Assembly: GCA_965116435.1 (NCBI GenBank)
Contig: OZ220686.1
Location: forward strand, 2,852,001-2,916,000
From: VXPQ01 sp965116435
GTDB taxonomy: Bacteria > Bacteroidota > Rhodothermia > Rhodothermales > VXPQ01
Direction: 5' to 3'
DNA length: 64,000 nt
Below are positions 54,540 through 63,333 of this stretch, piece by piece (within the stretch, counting starts at the first letter, position 1; the number at the start of each line of letters is the position of its first letter). The notes beneath the pieces were generated by a model. It saw nothing but the letters and a program-made list of their open reading frames with translations, was not told the DNA's origin and ran no database searches. The position numbers were made by a program, and so were the translations under genes.

Positions 54540-55355
54540 CTATTCGCCGATTTTCTCTACGGCGACGTTTGTTTTTTCGATGACGGACACCGTATCGAGT
54601 TCCTGGACATGCAGCAGGCTGTCCATGCGCTCGATGGGATCCCCCGGCACGGCGATGATTTCCGAGGTGAAATTGAGGTAATCCTGAAAGCGAATGCCGC
54701 CCACGGTCCGGGCGTTGTAGGCTTTCCGGAAGCGCGTTCCCGCATCGCTCGTTTCGTAGTCGTAGGCGAAATAGTCCATGGTGTGGCGGTCCCGGTGGAA
54801 CCAGTACACGTATCGGTCCTGGTAATCGTCGCCGCCGCCGTCCCGCTGGAAGGTGACCTCGATTTCATGGTATGGTTCGCCGAGTATGTCGTCCTCGGAC
54901 AGGTACCGGACCTGCACCGCCGGGTCGGTCAGTTTGAAGGGCAACAGCATGAAATAGGCCACGGCGTTGAGCGAGGAGGCGTAGCTGGAGTCGGCTTCTC
55001 GGGAAAGGGGGACGCGCTGGCCGTCGATTTCCCGATAGAAGCCGTTGTTGTTCAGGACGTCCCGGATGTATCCGGCGGAGTCCGGGCGTTCGCGTTCGTA
55101 CTGGAAGGCTCCTCCGTTCAGCGTGATGACGTAATGGTATTCGCGAAAGTCGAAGTCGATCTTCACCCGATCCGCATGGGCTCCGCCGTGCGCAAGCGCC
55201 GCCTGCCGGATGATGGCTTGGGCTTTGTTTTCGGCGGGGGACGGGCCTTGCTCTGTCGAGCCGCTGTTGCAGGCCGCAAGGGCGCATAGCGAGGCGGCGG
55301 TCAGGAGGGTTGCGCACATGGCGCGGGGTGCCGAACGGGTAGATATGCGAAACAT
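54540..55355 (-). CDS. DUF6503-family lipoprotein
   Basis: A 271-residue lipoprotein with the lipobox LAAC (Cys29). The rest matches the DUF6503 family: ALAHGGAHADRVKIDFDFRE, YVYWFHRDRHTMDYFAYDYE and GGIRFQDYLNF. Homologues are in Bacteroidota and relatives, and none has a known function. The beta-rich, aromatic text suggests a lipid- or ligand-binding barrel at the envelope. The M1 peptidase gene is upstream on the same strand. Confidence 0.82.
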   Translation of the reverse strand: MFRISTRSAPRAMCATLLTAASLCALAACNSGSTEQGPSPAENKAQAIIRQAALAHGGAHADRVKIDFDFREYHYVITLNGGAFQYERERPDSAGYIRDVLNNNGFYREIDGQRVPLSREADSSYASSLNAVAYFMLLPFKLTDPAVQVRYLSEDDILGEPYHEIEVTFQRDGGGDDYQDRYVYWFHRDRHTMDYFAYDYETSDAGTRFRKAYNARTVGGIRFQDYLNFTSEIIAVPGDPIERMDSLLHVQELDTVSVIEKTNVAVEKIGE

Positions 55356-55406
55356 TTGTCTTGGGGATTCGCCGGGCTGTGCCGGGATGCGTAGCGAGCG
55401 GGCGCG

Positions 55407-58400
55407 TTAGTCCCAGGGGAGGCGTCCGATTTGTACGCCGAGCAGCCAGCGGAATGCGAAGGCTTGGTCGCTGTCCGCATAGGCGTAATCGTTGGCCCAC
55501 AAGGGAAAGCGCGCGACGAGCATAAGGTCCGAGAGCACATCGGACTGGTCGATCCACCGGTCGAATCCCCGCAAGCGGTTCAGGTCGTACCGGACGCCCA
55601 GCCCGGCGTCCATCAGGGTTTTTTTGCGGCTTCCGCGCTCGTCTTCACTCACGTCCCCAATATACCCGGCCCCCATGAACAGTTCCAGCCGCAGGGGGCG
55701 CAAGAGGGGCGGGCCTTGCAGCCGGGGCGTAAGCAGCCGTGCGCTGAAGGCAAGCATTTCCGTGGCGCCCAGAAAAAACGGCTCTTCTTTCGCAGGACCC
55801 TCGTCGTGGTTGTTCTCGTCGCGTTTGCCTTCATGGCCCTTGCGGTCATGGTCTGTTGCCTGCCGATGCTGGGCGTACGGCTCCGCCTGCCGCATGTAGG
55901 CGACGGGTCCCGGATTGCCGAAGGCCACCCAGTTTGCGTCGGCGAGGGGTTCCTCGAAGAGCGCCTCCCCCGTGCGGTAGGCCGCATTGTTCCACTGGTC
56001 TTCGATCGATACGCCTCCGAAAGGGAATCGTCTGTCCGGGGAGAGATCGTCCGGGCTTCCGCCCCCGAAGAACAGGCGTACGGACCCCGTGAACGGCCCG
56101 ATGGGCATGCCCACGGCCCCATCAAGGGACATCCGGTGGGCGGAGTAGCGCTCTGCGTATTCCTCGCCCGATCCCTCGCCCAATTCCGCGAAAAAGACAT
56201 ATCGATACCAGTCGCTGGACCCTTCCAGGCGGCCGTATATGGAGCCAATTTCTTGCATCCAGGCGCTGGAGGTGTTACGGACCCGGGCGCGGTCGCTTGT
56301 CTGGAAATTGAATTTTGCCCCGATCATGGCCCGGCGACTGCGCTTGCGCAAGAGGTTGAACGGGTCCGAAAAGGAAGCTTCGAGGCCTTGCTGGAAAACC
56401 CCCAGCTGTTTCCGACTCCAGTAGGATATGTTGATCAGATAGCCCTTTAGATAATTTTCCGAACGGGCGACGTCGTAATCTATGCCGTTCAGCGCATAAA
56501 ATTCCGGGGATTCGACATGTCCGAGGAGAGGCGTGACGTCGGGATCCTCGCCGCCGCTAAAGAGCACCTGCGGCCAGATGGTCACCATTCGTTTTCGCGT
56601 TTCCCCGGTGAGCGTATAGGCTCCGCGAGATTGCACCCCGACGCCCGGACCCCAGTGCTTCGCGTAGGTTACGAGGGGACGCCATCCTGTATCGAAGCGG
56701 CGGAGATTGGGCGCAGGGGGCTGCAGAAAGGTATATTTGCTCCGATTTCGCCCAGTGACGTTGTCGAGCCGGTTCGATTCCGGGGTGCGCAGGTACGGAT
56801 CGATTTCGGCGCGGCGCGGCTGGAGGGGCAGCATGACGTCCAGCGTGTATTCGGGCGAGGTCCAGGCCCAGGGTTCCGCCACGATCCAGTCCTCGGGGAC
56901 CGGTTTATGCCCCCGCATGACGCCGAGCGGGATATGCACCCACTGCACAGATCCGTCGGCGAGCGTGATCTGCAGGTCGATGGGCATGACGGCGCGCCCA
57001 AGCCTTTTCAACGTCACGGTCCCCTTCCATTCCTGTCCGTGCGGATTGCTCCTGAATCGTCGGATGGCGTAATCCAGATTCCAGTTCACGTCCCCGAATT
57101 GCTGGAAATACCAGTCCAGATGTATGCCCGACACCTGCTCGGCCACGCGCTCCACATCGTGGGGACCGGCGTGCCGGAACGCATATTGCCGGTGGTATTC
57201 GAGCAAAAACCGGTCGCGCAGCGAGTCGGAAATGACGTAGCCCAGCATGTCGAGCATCATCTCGCCGCCCGAATACGAAGCCACGCCGTAGGCCACGTTC
57301 GTATCGAACCAGTCGCTGGGCGTATTCAGCGGTTCGAAAAGGCCGAGGCGCTTCATGTTCAGGATGCCGTACATGGCGCTGGCGTGGGAGGGGCGCGGTT
57401 GCTCGCGGATATGCGCCAGCGCTTCTCGCGTCGCGTAACTTGTAAACCCTTCGTCCATCCACGCATGGTCCGCTTCGTTGGACCCGATCATGCCGTAGAA
57501 CCACATATGCGCCACTTCGTGGGCGGTTACGCCGTGCAGGGAAGGCGGGGAACGCTTGCCGGTTACCAACGTAATCATAGGGTACTCCATTCCACCGTCT
57601 CCGCCCTGCGCAATGGTCATTTGCGGATAGAGATAGGGGCCGTAGCGTTCCTCGAAGAACGCCATCATTTTCGGGGCGGCTTCGTGGAGCGTTCGCCAGG
57701 TTGCGGCGACATCCGGCTGGTAGAGCAGGTGAATGGCGTAGCCCGCCTCTGTTTCGAGCACGTCGTGGAGGTAGTCCGGGTCCGCCGACCAGGCGAAATC
57801 GTGGACATTTTCCGCATGAAAACGCCAGGTGAGCGAGTCGCTCGTCGCCGTATACAGCGAATCGCTTGCGTAGCCGTGCCCCACCTCGTCCGGGTTCAGG
57901 AGGACGCCCGTCGCGCCCACGACGTACTTGGCGGGCAAGGTAATGCGTACGTCGAACGTGCCGAACGGGGCGTAAAATTCTCGTCCGACATAGGGGTCCG
58001 CGTGCCATCCCCGGGCGTCGTACTGCGCAAGTTTCGGATACCACTGGGTCATGGAATAATCAATGCCCTCCCGACTGTCTCGTCCGCTTCGGCGGGTTTG
58101 CAGGGGAATTTGGGAAACGAACGCCATGTCGAACACGGCCTGTCCGCCCGGTGGGAGGGGGCGGGCCAGTTCCACCTCAAGGACCGTGTCGAAGGTGCGA
58201 TGGGAGACGGGTTCTCCGTCCTGCGTCAGCGATTCGATGCGGTGATAGCCGATTTCGTCCGGTCCCAGTTCGAAGATGCGGGGCGTTGTGCGGGGGTCGG
58301 GGTCCGGCAATTCCCGGTTTCGCTCAGCCATCATGGAATGCGGCTGAAAGGCGTTGAAATAGAGGTGGTAGAACACGCGGGTGAGCGTGTCCGGGGAGGC

Positions 58401-58628
58401 GTTTGCGTACGTAAGCCGCTGTCGCCCTTCCATGGCGTGCCGGTCCGGATGTACGGTAACATCCATTTCGTATTGCACGACGGGCGCCCGATCTGCTTGC
58501 TGCGGACCGGACCGGGAGGCCGTGGAGGCGGGCTCCAATGCTTGCTGGGCTTGTCCTTGCGCCGCCAACGGCAATCCCTGCCAAAGGCAAGCGAGCGCGA
58601 GAGGAATAACGTATCTCGACAGAATCAT
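55407..58628 (-). CDS. M1-family metallopeptidase with C-terminal barrel-like region
   Basis: A 1073-residue protein with a signal peptide ending LAAQGQ. The peptidase part (about 45-560) has the exopeptidase-like GGMEYP (345-350, GAMEN in classical M1 enzymes), zinc motif HEVAH (370-374) and Glu393 in DEGFTSYA. The C-terminal half after about 640 has many alternating strands (YLINISYWSRKQLG, VRLFFGGGSP, RFPFGGVSIEDQW) and ends with an aromatic strand, like an outer-membrane barrel. A charged, His-rich loop (HRQATDHDRKGHEGK) lies near residue 930. It is probably an outer-membrane-linked peptidase. The gene is first in a - strand series. Confidence 0.83.
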   Translation of the reverse strand: MILSRYVIPLALACLWQGLPLAAQGQAQQALEPASTASRSGPQQADRAPVVQYEMDVTVHPDRHAMEGRQRLTYANASPDTLTRVFYHLYFNAFQPHSMMAERNRELPDPDPRTTPRIFELGPDEIGYHRIESLTQDGEPVSHRTFDTVLEVELARPLPPGGQAVFDMAFVSQIPLQTRRSGRDSREGIDYSMTQWYPKLAQYDARGWHADPYVGREFYAPFGTFDVRITLPAKYVVGATGVLLNPDEVGHGYASDSLYTATSDSLTWRFHAENVHDFAWSADPDYLHDVLETEAGYAIHLLYQPDVAATWRTLHEAAPKMMAFFEERYGPYLYPQMTIAQGGDGGMEYPMITLVTGKRSPPSLHGVTAHEVAHMWFYGMIGSNEADHAWMDEGFTSYATREALAHIREQPRPSHASAMYGILNMKRLGLFEPLNTPSDWFDTNVAYGVASYSGGEMMLDMLGYVISDSLRDRFLLEYHRQYAFRHAGPHDVERVAEQVSGIHLDWYFQQFGDVNWNLDYAIRRFRSNPHGQEWKGTVTLKRLGRAVMPIDLQITLADGSVQWVHIPLGVMRGHKPVPEDWIVAEPWAWTSPEYTLDVMLPLQPRRAEIDPYLRTPESNRLDNVTGRNRSKYTFLQPPAPNLRRFDTGWRPLVTYAKHWGPGVGVQSRGAYTLTGETRKRMVTIWPQVLFSGGEDPDVTPLLGHVESPEFYALNGIDYDVARSENYLKGYLINISYWSRKQLGVFQQGLEASFSDPFNLLRKRSRRAMIGAKFNFQTSDRARVRNTSSAWMQEIGSIYGRLEGSSDWYRYVFFAELGEGSGEEYAERYSAHRMSLDGAVGMPIGPFTGSVRLFFGGGSPDDLSPDRRFPFGGVSIEDQWNNAAYRTGEALFEEPLADANWVAFGNPGPVAYMRQAEPYAQHRQATDHDRKGHEGKRDENNHDEGPAKEEPFFLGATEMLAFSARLLTPRLQGPPLLRPLRLELFMGAGYIGDVSEDERGSRKKTLMDAGLGVRYDLNRLRGFDRWIDQSDVLSDLMLVARFPLWANDYAYADSDQAFAFRWLLGVQIGRLPWD

Positions 58629-58941
58629 GAAGGGGGGACAGTCAGGTTACTAACAGGTTACTATGCGTAGCGAAGCGCTATGCGTCGGGCATGATCCGGG
58701 GAATGGATTTGGCAATGCGTCCTTAAATACGTATGCCGTATTCCTGCCGCTTGTTCCTTGATTGTATTCTGAATGCACGGGAAGCGCTGATCGAAGTGGA
58801 TTTGATCAGCGCATTCCTTGATTTGTATCCTGAATGTGCGGGAAGTGTTCGGAAACGACCCGCCCGCCGCGGCGTTAAGGGGACGGGCGCGCAACGGACG
58901 CTCCCTGAATTCACAGGCTTCATGACATAACCCCCAGGACG
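58629..58941. other. 313-bp divergent intergenic region
   Basis: Between the M1 peptidase gene (- strand) and the HU gene (+ strand). It holds the small repeat at 58754-58845. No other gene or RNA is visible. The promoters of both genes must lie here, but I cannot point to clear boxes. Confidence 0.55.
58754..58845. repeat. 29-bp palindrome flanked by ~31-bp direct repeats
   Basis: The palindrome GCGCTGATC-N11-GATCAGCGC (58784-58812) is the core of the dispersed repeat family, with the same GAAGTGGATTT loop. It is flanked by two near-identical sequences, 58754-58784 and 58814-58845 (TTCCTTGATTGTATTCTG-type), in direct orientation. This resembles an insertion into duplicated target DNA. Confidence 0.7.
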
Positions 58942-59262
58942 GTGACGAAATCAGATATTGTCGAACGCATTGCCACGGGCACTGGAATGACCCGAATCGA
59001 AACGGAAGCGGTCATTAATGGCTTCATCGCCTGCGTTTCCGAGGCCCTTGAGTCGGGCGAAGGCGTCGAACTTCGGGGGTTTGGAACGTTTCATGTCCAG
59101 CGCCGGCGGCCCCGCAAGGCGCGCAATCCGCGCACGAACGAGGAACTTCCTGTTCCGGCGTGTTACATGCCGATGTTCCGTCCTTCGAAAAGATTGCGCG
59201 GCAGGGTGGATTCGGCGGTCAAGAGCAGCCTTGCAAGCGAGACCGGTCCGTCCGATGCATAA
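58942..59262 (+). CDS. HU/IHF-family DNA-binding protein
   Basis: A 106-residue histone-like protein starting with GTG at 58942. The text TKSDIVERIATGTGMTR, VELRGFGTFHVQRR and KARNPRTNEEL is the HU/IHF fold with its DNA-wrapping arm (RNP). The tail beyond residue 90 is charged and longer than in standard HU. It overlaps the start of the next gene by 8 bases. Confidence 0.9.
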   Translation: MTKSDIVERIATGTGMTRIETEAVINGFIACVSEALESGEGVELRGFGTFHVQRRRPRKARNPRTNEELPVPACYMPMFRPSKRLRGRVDSAVKSSLASETGPSDA

Positions 59263-60151
59263 CGTGTATTGCGTGGATTGCGGCGCCCGGATGGCCGGAG
59301 ACGCCGCCCGGTGCGAATTATGCGGGCGCGCGCGTGCCGAGTCTGCCGAGGCGCCGCCGCCCGTCGCCTCGCCTGCGCCGGAAGAATTGGACAAAGGGTC
59401 CCTTGGCGTCCGGGTCGCCCTGCTTGTATGTATCCCTGTGCTGATTGTGATTGCGCTGTTCATGGTCACCGAGATGTCCATGCGCAGGCCCCAGCCCGAT
59501 ACGGCGTCCACGGCCGCCATGCCCGCCGAAATGCGGGCCGCCGCCGTCATAGACGAGTTCGAATCCATTCCTGTCGCCGCGCAATATGCCCCCGTGGCGG
59601 ATTCGCTCCGCGAGGCCATGCGTTCCGGGGACGAAGCGCGTGTCCTCGAGGCGCAGCGGGAACTGGTGCGTTTCCTCGCCGACATTGGTCGGGCGGACCT
59701 GGCGGCTATCGAGCAGCAGCGCCTGGCCCGCCGCACCGACGCCGCGCCCGACTGGCGCCAGGCAGGCGGGCTTTTGTATGCCTGGATGGAAGCCGTGTAC
59801 AACGAACGCAAAACCGACGTGGCGCTTCTGGCCATTGAGGCGTTCGGGAAGGTGCTTGCCGAAAACCCGGACGACGTGGACGTACGCGCCGACCTGGGCT
59901 GGGCCTATCAGTACGACCCGCAAAATCCGATGGAAGCGATCCGGCAAACGAATCTGGCGCTTGAACAGGACCCGGAGCATCTCGCCGCCAATTACAACCG
60001 GGCCGTTTTCCTGCTGCGCATCAACCGGATACAGGAAGCGCTGGAGCAGTTCGAGCGGGTCTCGGCGCTGGCCGAAGACGGCTCTGCATACCAGCGCCAG
60101 GCCCAGGCCTGGATACGCACCATCCGCCAGAATGCGGACGATGCGTTATAA
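59255..60151 (+). CDS. Zinc-ribbon, membrane-anchored TPR protein
   Basis: The ATG at 59255 overlaps the HU stop. The 298-residue protein starts with a zinc ribbon (CVDCG and CELCG, two CxxC pairs), has a membrane segment at about 52-72, and ends with TPR-like helices (residues about 190-290: AIEAFGKVLAENPDDVDVRA, NLALEQDPEHLAANYNRAVF). It is probably a membrane-bound scaffold with a cytoplasmic zinc finger. It is coupled to the HU gene and lies just before modA. Confidence 0.8.
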   Translation: MHNVYCVDCGARMAGDAARCELCGRARAESAEAPPPVASPAPEELDKGSLGVRVALLVCIPVLIVIALFMVTEMSMRRPQPDTASTAAMPAEMRAAAVIDEFESIPVAAQYAPVADSLREAMRSGDEARVLEAQRELVRFLADIGRADLAAIEQQRLARRTDAAPDWRQAGGLLYAWMEAVYNERKTDVALLAIEAFGKVLAENPDDVDVRADLGWAYQYDPQNPMEAIRQTNLALEQDPEHLAANYNRAVFLLRINRIQEALEQFERVSALAEDGSAYQRQAQAWIRTIRQNADDAL

Positions 60152-60155
60152 CCGG

Positions 60156-60917
60156 ATGCCGCCGCGGGTTTTCTGCGGTTTCGCGTTGTTGTGGTGCGCC
60201 GTCGCGCTGTTTGCGGGATGCGGCCGCTCGCCGTCCGGCGATTCCCGTCCTCTCCATGTATATGCCGCCGCGTCGTTGACGGACGTGATGGAAGCCTTCG
60301 CCGATACGTTTCAGGTTGCGACGGGCAGGCCGGCGACGGTGAATGTGGCGGGCAGTTCGCTATTGGCCCGGCAGATCGAGCGGGGGGCCGGCGCAGACCT
60401 GTTCGTGTCTGCGCACCCGGACTGGACGGACTATTTGCATGGGGCCGGGCGTACGCTGTCGCCCGTTGAACTGCCTGTCGCCAACCGGCTTGTGCAGGTT
60501 CGGCGGCGGGGCGGAGGGCCTTCCGTCAACGCCCGCATCGCCTTGGCCGATCCGGACCATGCACCGGCGGGGATGTATGCCCGCGAGGCGTTGCGATGCG
60601 AAGGGACCTGGGCGGCGCTTGCGCCGCGTCTTGTACCGACGCTCGACGTGCGCGCGGCGGTGGTCGCCGTGGAATCCGGGGCCGCCGGGCTCGCCATCGT
60701 ATATGCTTCCGACGCCGCCATGGCGCCGGAATTGCTGGCGGAAGAAATGATTTCGGAGGCGTGCCGCCCCCGGATACGGTATACGGCGGCGGTGGTGGTG
60801 CGGGACCGTGCGTTGTCGGCAGACGCCCGGCGCTTCCTGGACCTGATGCGAGACCCGGCGTCGGCCCCCTTGTGGCGGCGGTTCGGGTTTCGGGTTCTAT
60901 ACGACCGACCCGGATAA
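60156..60917 (+). CDS. modA: Molybdate-binding ABC transporter protein ModA
   Basis: With the ATG at 60156 the protein has 253 residues and a lipoprotein signal (lipobox FAGC). An ATG at 60141, inside the previous gene, is an alternative. The body is a type II periplasmic binding protein with LHVYAAASLTDVMEAFADTF, VNVAGSSLLARQIERGAGAD, and GAAGLAIVYASD near the C-terminus, typical of ModA. It delivers molybdate or tungstate to the ModBC transporter. ModB is 1.7 kb away on the opposite strand, and no ModC is seen. Confidence 0.86.
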   Translation: MPPRVFCGFALLWCAVALFAGCGRSPSGDSRPLHVYAAASLTDVMEAFADTFQVATGRPATVNVAGSSLLARQIERGAGADLFVSAHPDWTDYLHGAGRTLSPVELPVANRLVQVRRRGGGPSVNARIALADPDHAPAGMYAREALRCEGTWAALAPRLVPTLDVRAAVVAVESGAAGLAIVYASDAAMAPELLAEEMISEACRPRIRYTAAVVVRDRALSADARRFLDLMRDPASAPLWRRFGFRVLYDRPG

Positions 60918-61022
60918 AGCCCATGCGCACCAGGCTCATGGTTGCGGAGCGTCTTCAGAAAATATCTCTCGAAGAATCGTAAGAACCTCAAATGTTTTCC
61001 GGGAAGGTATTTTGCCTCCTGG

Positions 61023-61244
61023 TTAATCCCATTCCCACTCCTCCTCGTCGAACTTCGTAGGAATATAGGGATCAAGCAGGCGGTCATCGCCTCGTTCATG
61101 CATCAACTTGGCGTCCTCCGTCAATCGGGTGCGTAAATCCTTCGCCGTGGAAACTTTTTTTACCCCTTCAACTCGTGTCCATGTATTTTCATCCCAAGGA
61201 TGCCCATAAGATGATACGGGTAGTGTGCAGGCAGATAGTACCAT
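61023..61244 (-). CDS. Small hypothetical protein
   Basis: A 73-residue frame from ATG 61244, two bases after the end of the Sel1-like gene. It contains VLSACTLPVSS near the start, followed by a charged sequence rich in Glu, Asp and Lys. A lipoprotein character is possible but the hydrophobic part is short. I do not recognise it. It may be a translationally coupled small gene or non-coding. Confidence 0.4.
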   Translation of the reverse strand: MVLSACTLPVSSYGHPWDENTWTRVEGVKKVSTAKDLRTRLTEDAKLMHERGDDRLLDPYIPTKFDEEEWEWD

Positions 61245-61246
61245 AG

Positions 61247-61663
61247 CTATGGCTTCATCTGCTTGACGAAATCCGTCCAGTCGTCCTCGTTCAGACGGGA
61301 GGACTCGAAGAAATCCTGAATCATGCGCGTCAACGCCTGCCCGTCGCCGCGTTCGAGCACATATTTCGGTTTCAGATTCGCGGCTTCGGGCAGTCCCTGC
61401 GCTTCGGCCCGGTACAGCCATTTCTGGCTTTCTGCGAGGGCGTCTTCGACCCCTTCTTTCGTGACCATGCATTTCAGCAAGAGCAGCATGCCCAGTGTCA
61501 ATTGCGCCCCGGAATGATCTTGTATGGCCGCCTTCCGTAGCCACGCCATCGCTTCCGCGAAGTCCTTCGGCACGCCCACGCCCTTGGCGTACATATTGCC
61601 CAATCTGTATTGGGCCTGGGCGTCGCCCTGCGCTGCGGCCTGTTGGATAAGTATGGGTCCCAT
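61247..61663 (-). CDS. Sel1-repeat protein
   Basis: A 138-residue helical protein with two Sel1-like TPR repeats: AAAQGDAQAQYRLGNMYAKG (PKDFAEAMAWLRKAA) and HSGAQLTLGMLLLLK, then EDALAESQKWLYRAEAQGLP. Sel1 repeats bind partner proteins. The start is the ATG at 61663, and no signal is present. It is followed by a small gene and preceded by the TPM gene on the same strand, 23 bases apart. Confidence 0.77.
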   Translation of the reverse strand: MGPILIQQAAAQGDAQAQYRLGNMYAKGVGVPKDFAEAMAWLRKAAIQDHSGAQLTLGMLLLLKCMVTKEGVEDALAESQKWLYRAEAQGLPEAANLKPKYVLERGDGQALTRMIQDFFESSRLNEDDWTDFVKQMKP

Positions 61664-61686
61664 GATTGATCGTCAGCTATACATGA

Positions 61687-62340
61687 TCATCCTGTCCGTA
61701 GTGCGTCGGACAATTCGTTGGTGTCGTCGTCCCGGCGTTCGACCTGGCTTGTTTCAAGCAAGGCGCCGCACATCCGGATGGCCTCGACCAGGCCGTCCGC
61801 AAAGCGTCCGCTCCGTACGCCGTCCCGGATGCAGGCCACGATATCCGTCCAGTCGTCCGCAGACACCTGTGCATTAATGCCCGCATCGCCCAGCACTTCA
61901 ATGCGGTGCTCCCAAAGCGAGATGAAGATCAGGACGCCCGTGCGTTCCCGCGTGGCGAATACCTCTTCCTCCACGAAGGCCTTCATGGCCCGCCGATGCA
62001 CCGCCCGGGTCAGCGAGGCGGAACCCGCCAACATGCGCCCAATCGGCGGCGCGAACGCGCTCAACGCTCCTCCGGCCATGCCGGCAGCCAGCGCCAGCGT
62101 AGCGGTTCCCCAGCCCGTATGGAGCCACGCCAGTCCCCAGCCTTCGTAGAACCGGAATATCGCGACCGTACAGGCCAGCGCCAGGGCGGCGGCAATCCCT
62201 GCGCCTTTCCATACGATTCCCTCGTACGTATCGCTGCGCGGTACGACATACGGGACGATTTCGCCCGACGTACGTTGCTCCGCCTCGGCGACCGCCTGCT
62301 GGATGCGCGACAGGTCGTCACTCGATAATTGCTCTTTCAT
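61687..62340 (-). CDS. TPM-domain membrane protein
   Basis: A 217-residue protein. Residues 1-40 carry a start of the TPM (YgcG/thylakoid-lumen) domain (LSRIQQAVAEAEQRTSGEIV), then two membrane segments at about 46-66 and 75-97, then the rest of the TPM domain (FATRERTGVLIFISLWEHRIEVLGD). The C-terminus has the Trp/Asp text SADDWTDIVACIRDG. This split-domain layout is seen in the YgcG-like group. The role is unknown, possibly envelope quality control. Confidence 0.8.
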   Translation of the reverse strand: MKEQLSSDDLSRIQQAVAEAEQRTSGEIVPYVVPRSDTYEGIVWKGAGIAAALALACTVAIFRFYEGWGLAWLHTGWGTATLALAAGMAGGALSAFAPPIGRMLAGSASLTRAVHRRAMKAFVEEEVFATRERTGVLIFISLWEHRIEVLGDAGINAQVSADDWTDIVACIRDGVRSGRFADGLVEAIRMCGALLETSQVERRDDDTNELSDALRTG

Positions 62341-62353
62341 AATGCTTGTTTCA

Positions 62354-62489
62354 GGATGTTCTGATTACGTCCGCAAAGATCAGCGCTTCACGACCACGAT
62401 GCTGTGCATCGCCGTGTTTTTTGCTGATTTTAAGGATGGAATCATGGTGTCTGTGCTTGCGTACGCGAAGCGCTGATCGCAGGGCATCC
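62354..62489 (+). repeat. Degenerate copy of the dispersed repeat (136 bp)
   Basis: It starts GGATGTTCTGATTACGTCCG and ends CGCTGATCGCAGGGCATCC, with an internal stretch (CCGTGTTTTTTGCTGATTTT) that matches the 28982 copy. It is more diverged than the others and lies between the TPM and modB genes, in the place where modC could have been. Confidence 0.65.
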
Positions 62490-62595
62490 TGAAGCAGGAC
62501 GATGCGCGTGTTTGCGGCGGGCCTTCGTGATAGAGACAGATGGTTTCGGGCTGTGCGTGCAAGAACCCGGGGAACGCACAGGCTCCGCGAGTTCG

Positions 62596-63330
62596 TCAGG
62601 CGCTCGGGCGATTCGTCCGGCTCGGCAAACGCCGCCGCAACGCAGCATGCACGGCAAGGCTGGCGACGGACAGCAGGGTCGCCACCAGAACAAGCCGCAG
62701 CGCCGCACGCTCGCCGCCCATGCGATGTATCTCCGTAAAGATAGCCAATGGAAGCGTACGCGTTTCGGACGGAATGTTGCCCGCCAGCACAATAGTCGCG
62801 CCGAATTCACCCAGCGCGCGGGCAAAGGCAATCGCGACGCCGGCGGCGATAGCCCGCCCCGCGAGCGGCGCCGTGACGTACCGAAAGACGGCGGCCCGCG
62901 TACCGCCGTATACGTATCCGGCCTCTTCCCAGGAGGGGTCCACCTGTTCGAAGCCGACGCGCATGGTTTGCACCATCAGGGGAAACGCGACAATGCCTGC
63001 CGCCGCGGCGGCGCCGAACCATCCAAAGGCGATGCGTAGCCCGAGCGCGGATTCCAGCCAGCCCCCGATGGCCGATTCCGGGCTCAGCAGAATGAGCAAT
63101 ATCCACCCTGTCACGACGGGCGGCAGCACCAGCGGCAACTGCACGAGGTTTTCTGCGACGAACGCCAGCGGCAAACGATTTCGGGCGAGCAGATACGCCA
63201 GCGCCGCCCCGATCGGCGCCGTGATCAGCACAGCGACCGCCGCTACGCGCAGCGAAAGCCCGACCGCCTCCCATTCGGCCTGCGTGAGCAGGAAGCCCGG
63301 AAGATATTCTGTCAAAAGCCAGGACGCCAT
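62596..63330 (-). CDS. modB: Molybdate ABC transporter permease ModB
   Basis: A 244-residue permease with six membrane segments. The text EWEAVGLSLRVAAVAVLITA, NLVQLPLVLPPVVTGWILL, and the EAA loop ALGEFGATIVLAGNIPSETR are typical of ModB. Its stop lies 4 bases from the SufT start side, so it is cotranscribed with SufT and SufE. It forms the membrane channel for molybdate with ModC (absent here). The ModA gene is on the opposite strand. Confidence 0.9.
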   Translation of the reverse strand: MASWLLTEYLPGFLLTQAEWEAVGLSLRVAAVAVLITAPIGAALAYLLARNRLPLAFVAENLVQLPLVLPPVVTGWILLILLSPESAIGGWLESALGLRIAFGWFGAAAAAGIVAFPLMVQTMRVGFEQVDPSWEEAGYVYGGTRAAVFRYVTAPLAGRAIAAGVAIAFARALGEFGATIVLAGNIPSETRTLPLAIFTEIHRMGGERAALRLVLVATLLSVASLAVHAALRRRLPSRTNRPSA

Positions 63331-63333
63331 GCG

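Noticed and set aside
56517..58670. 717-codon + strand open frame
   Set aside because: It is antisense to the M1 peptidase gene.
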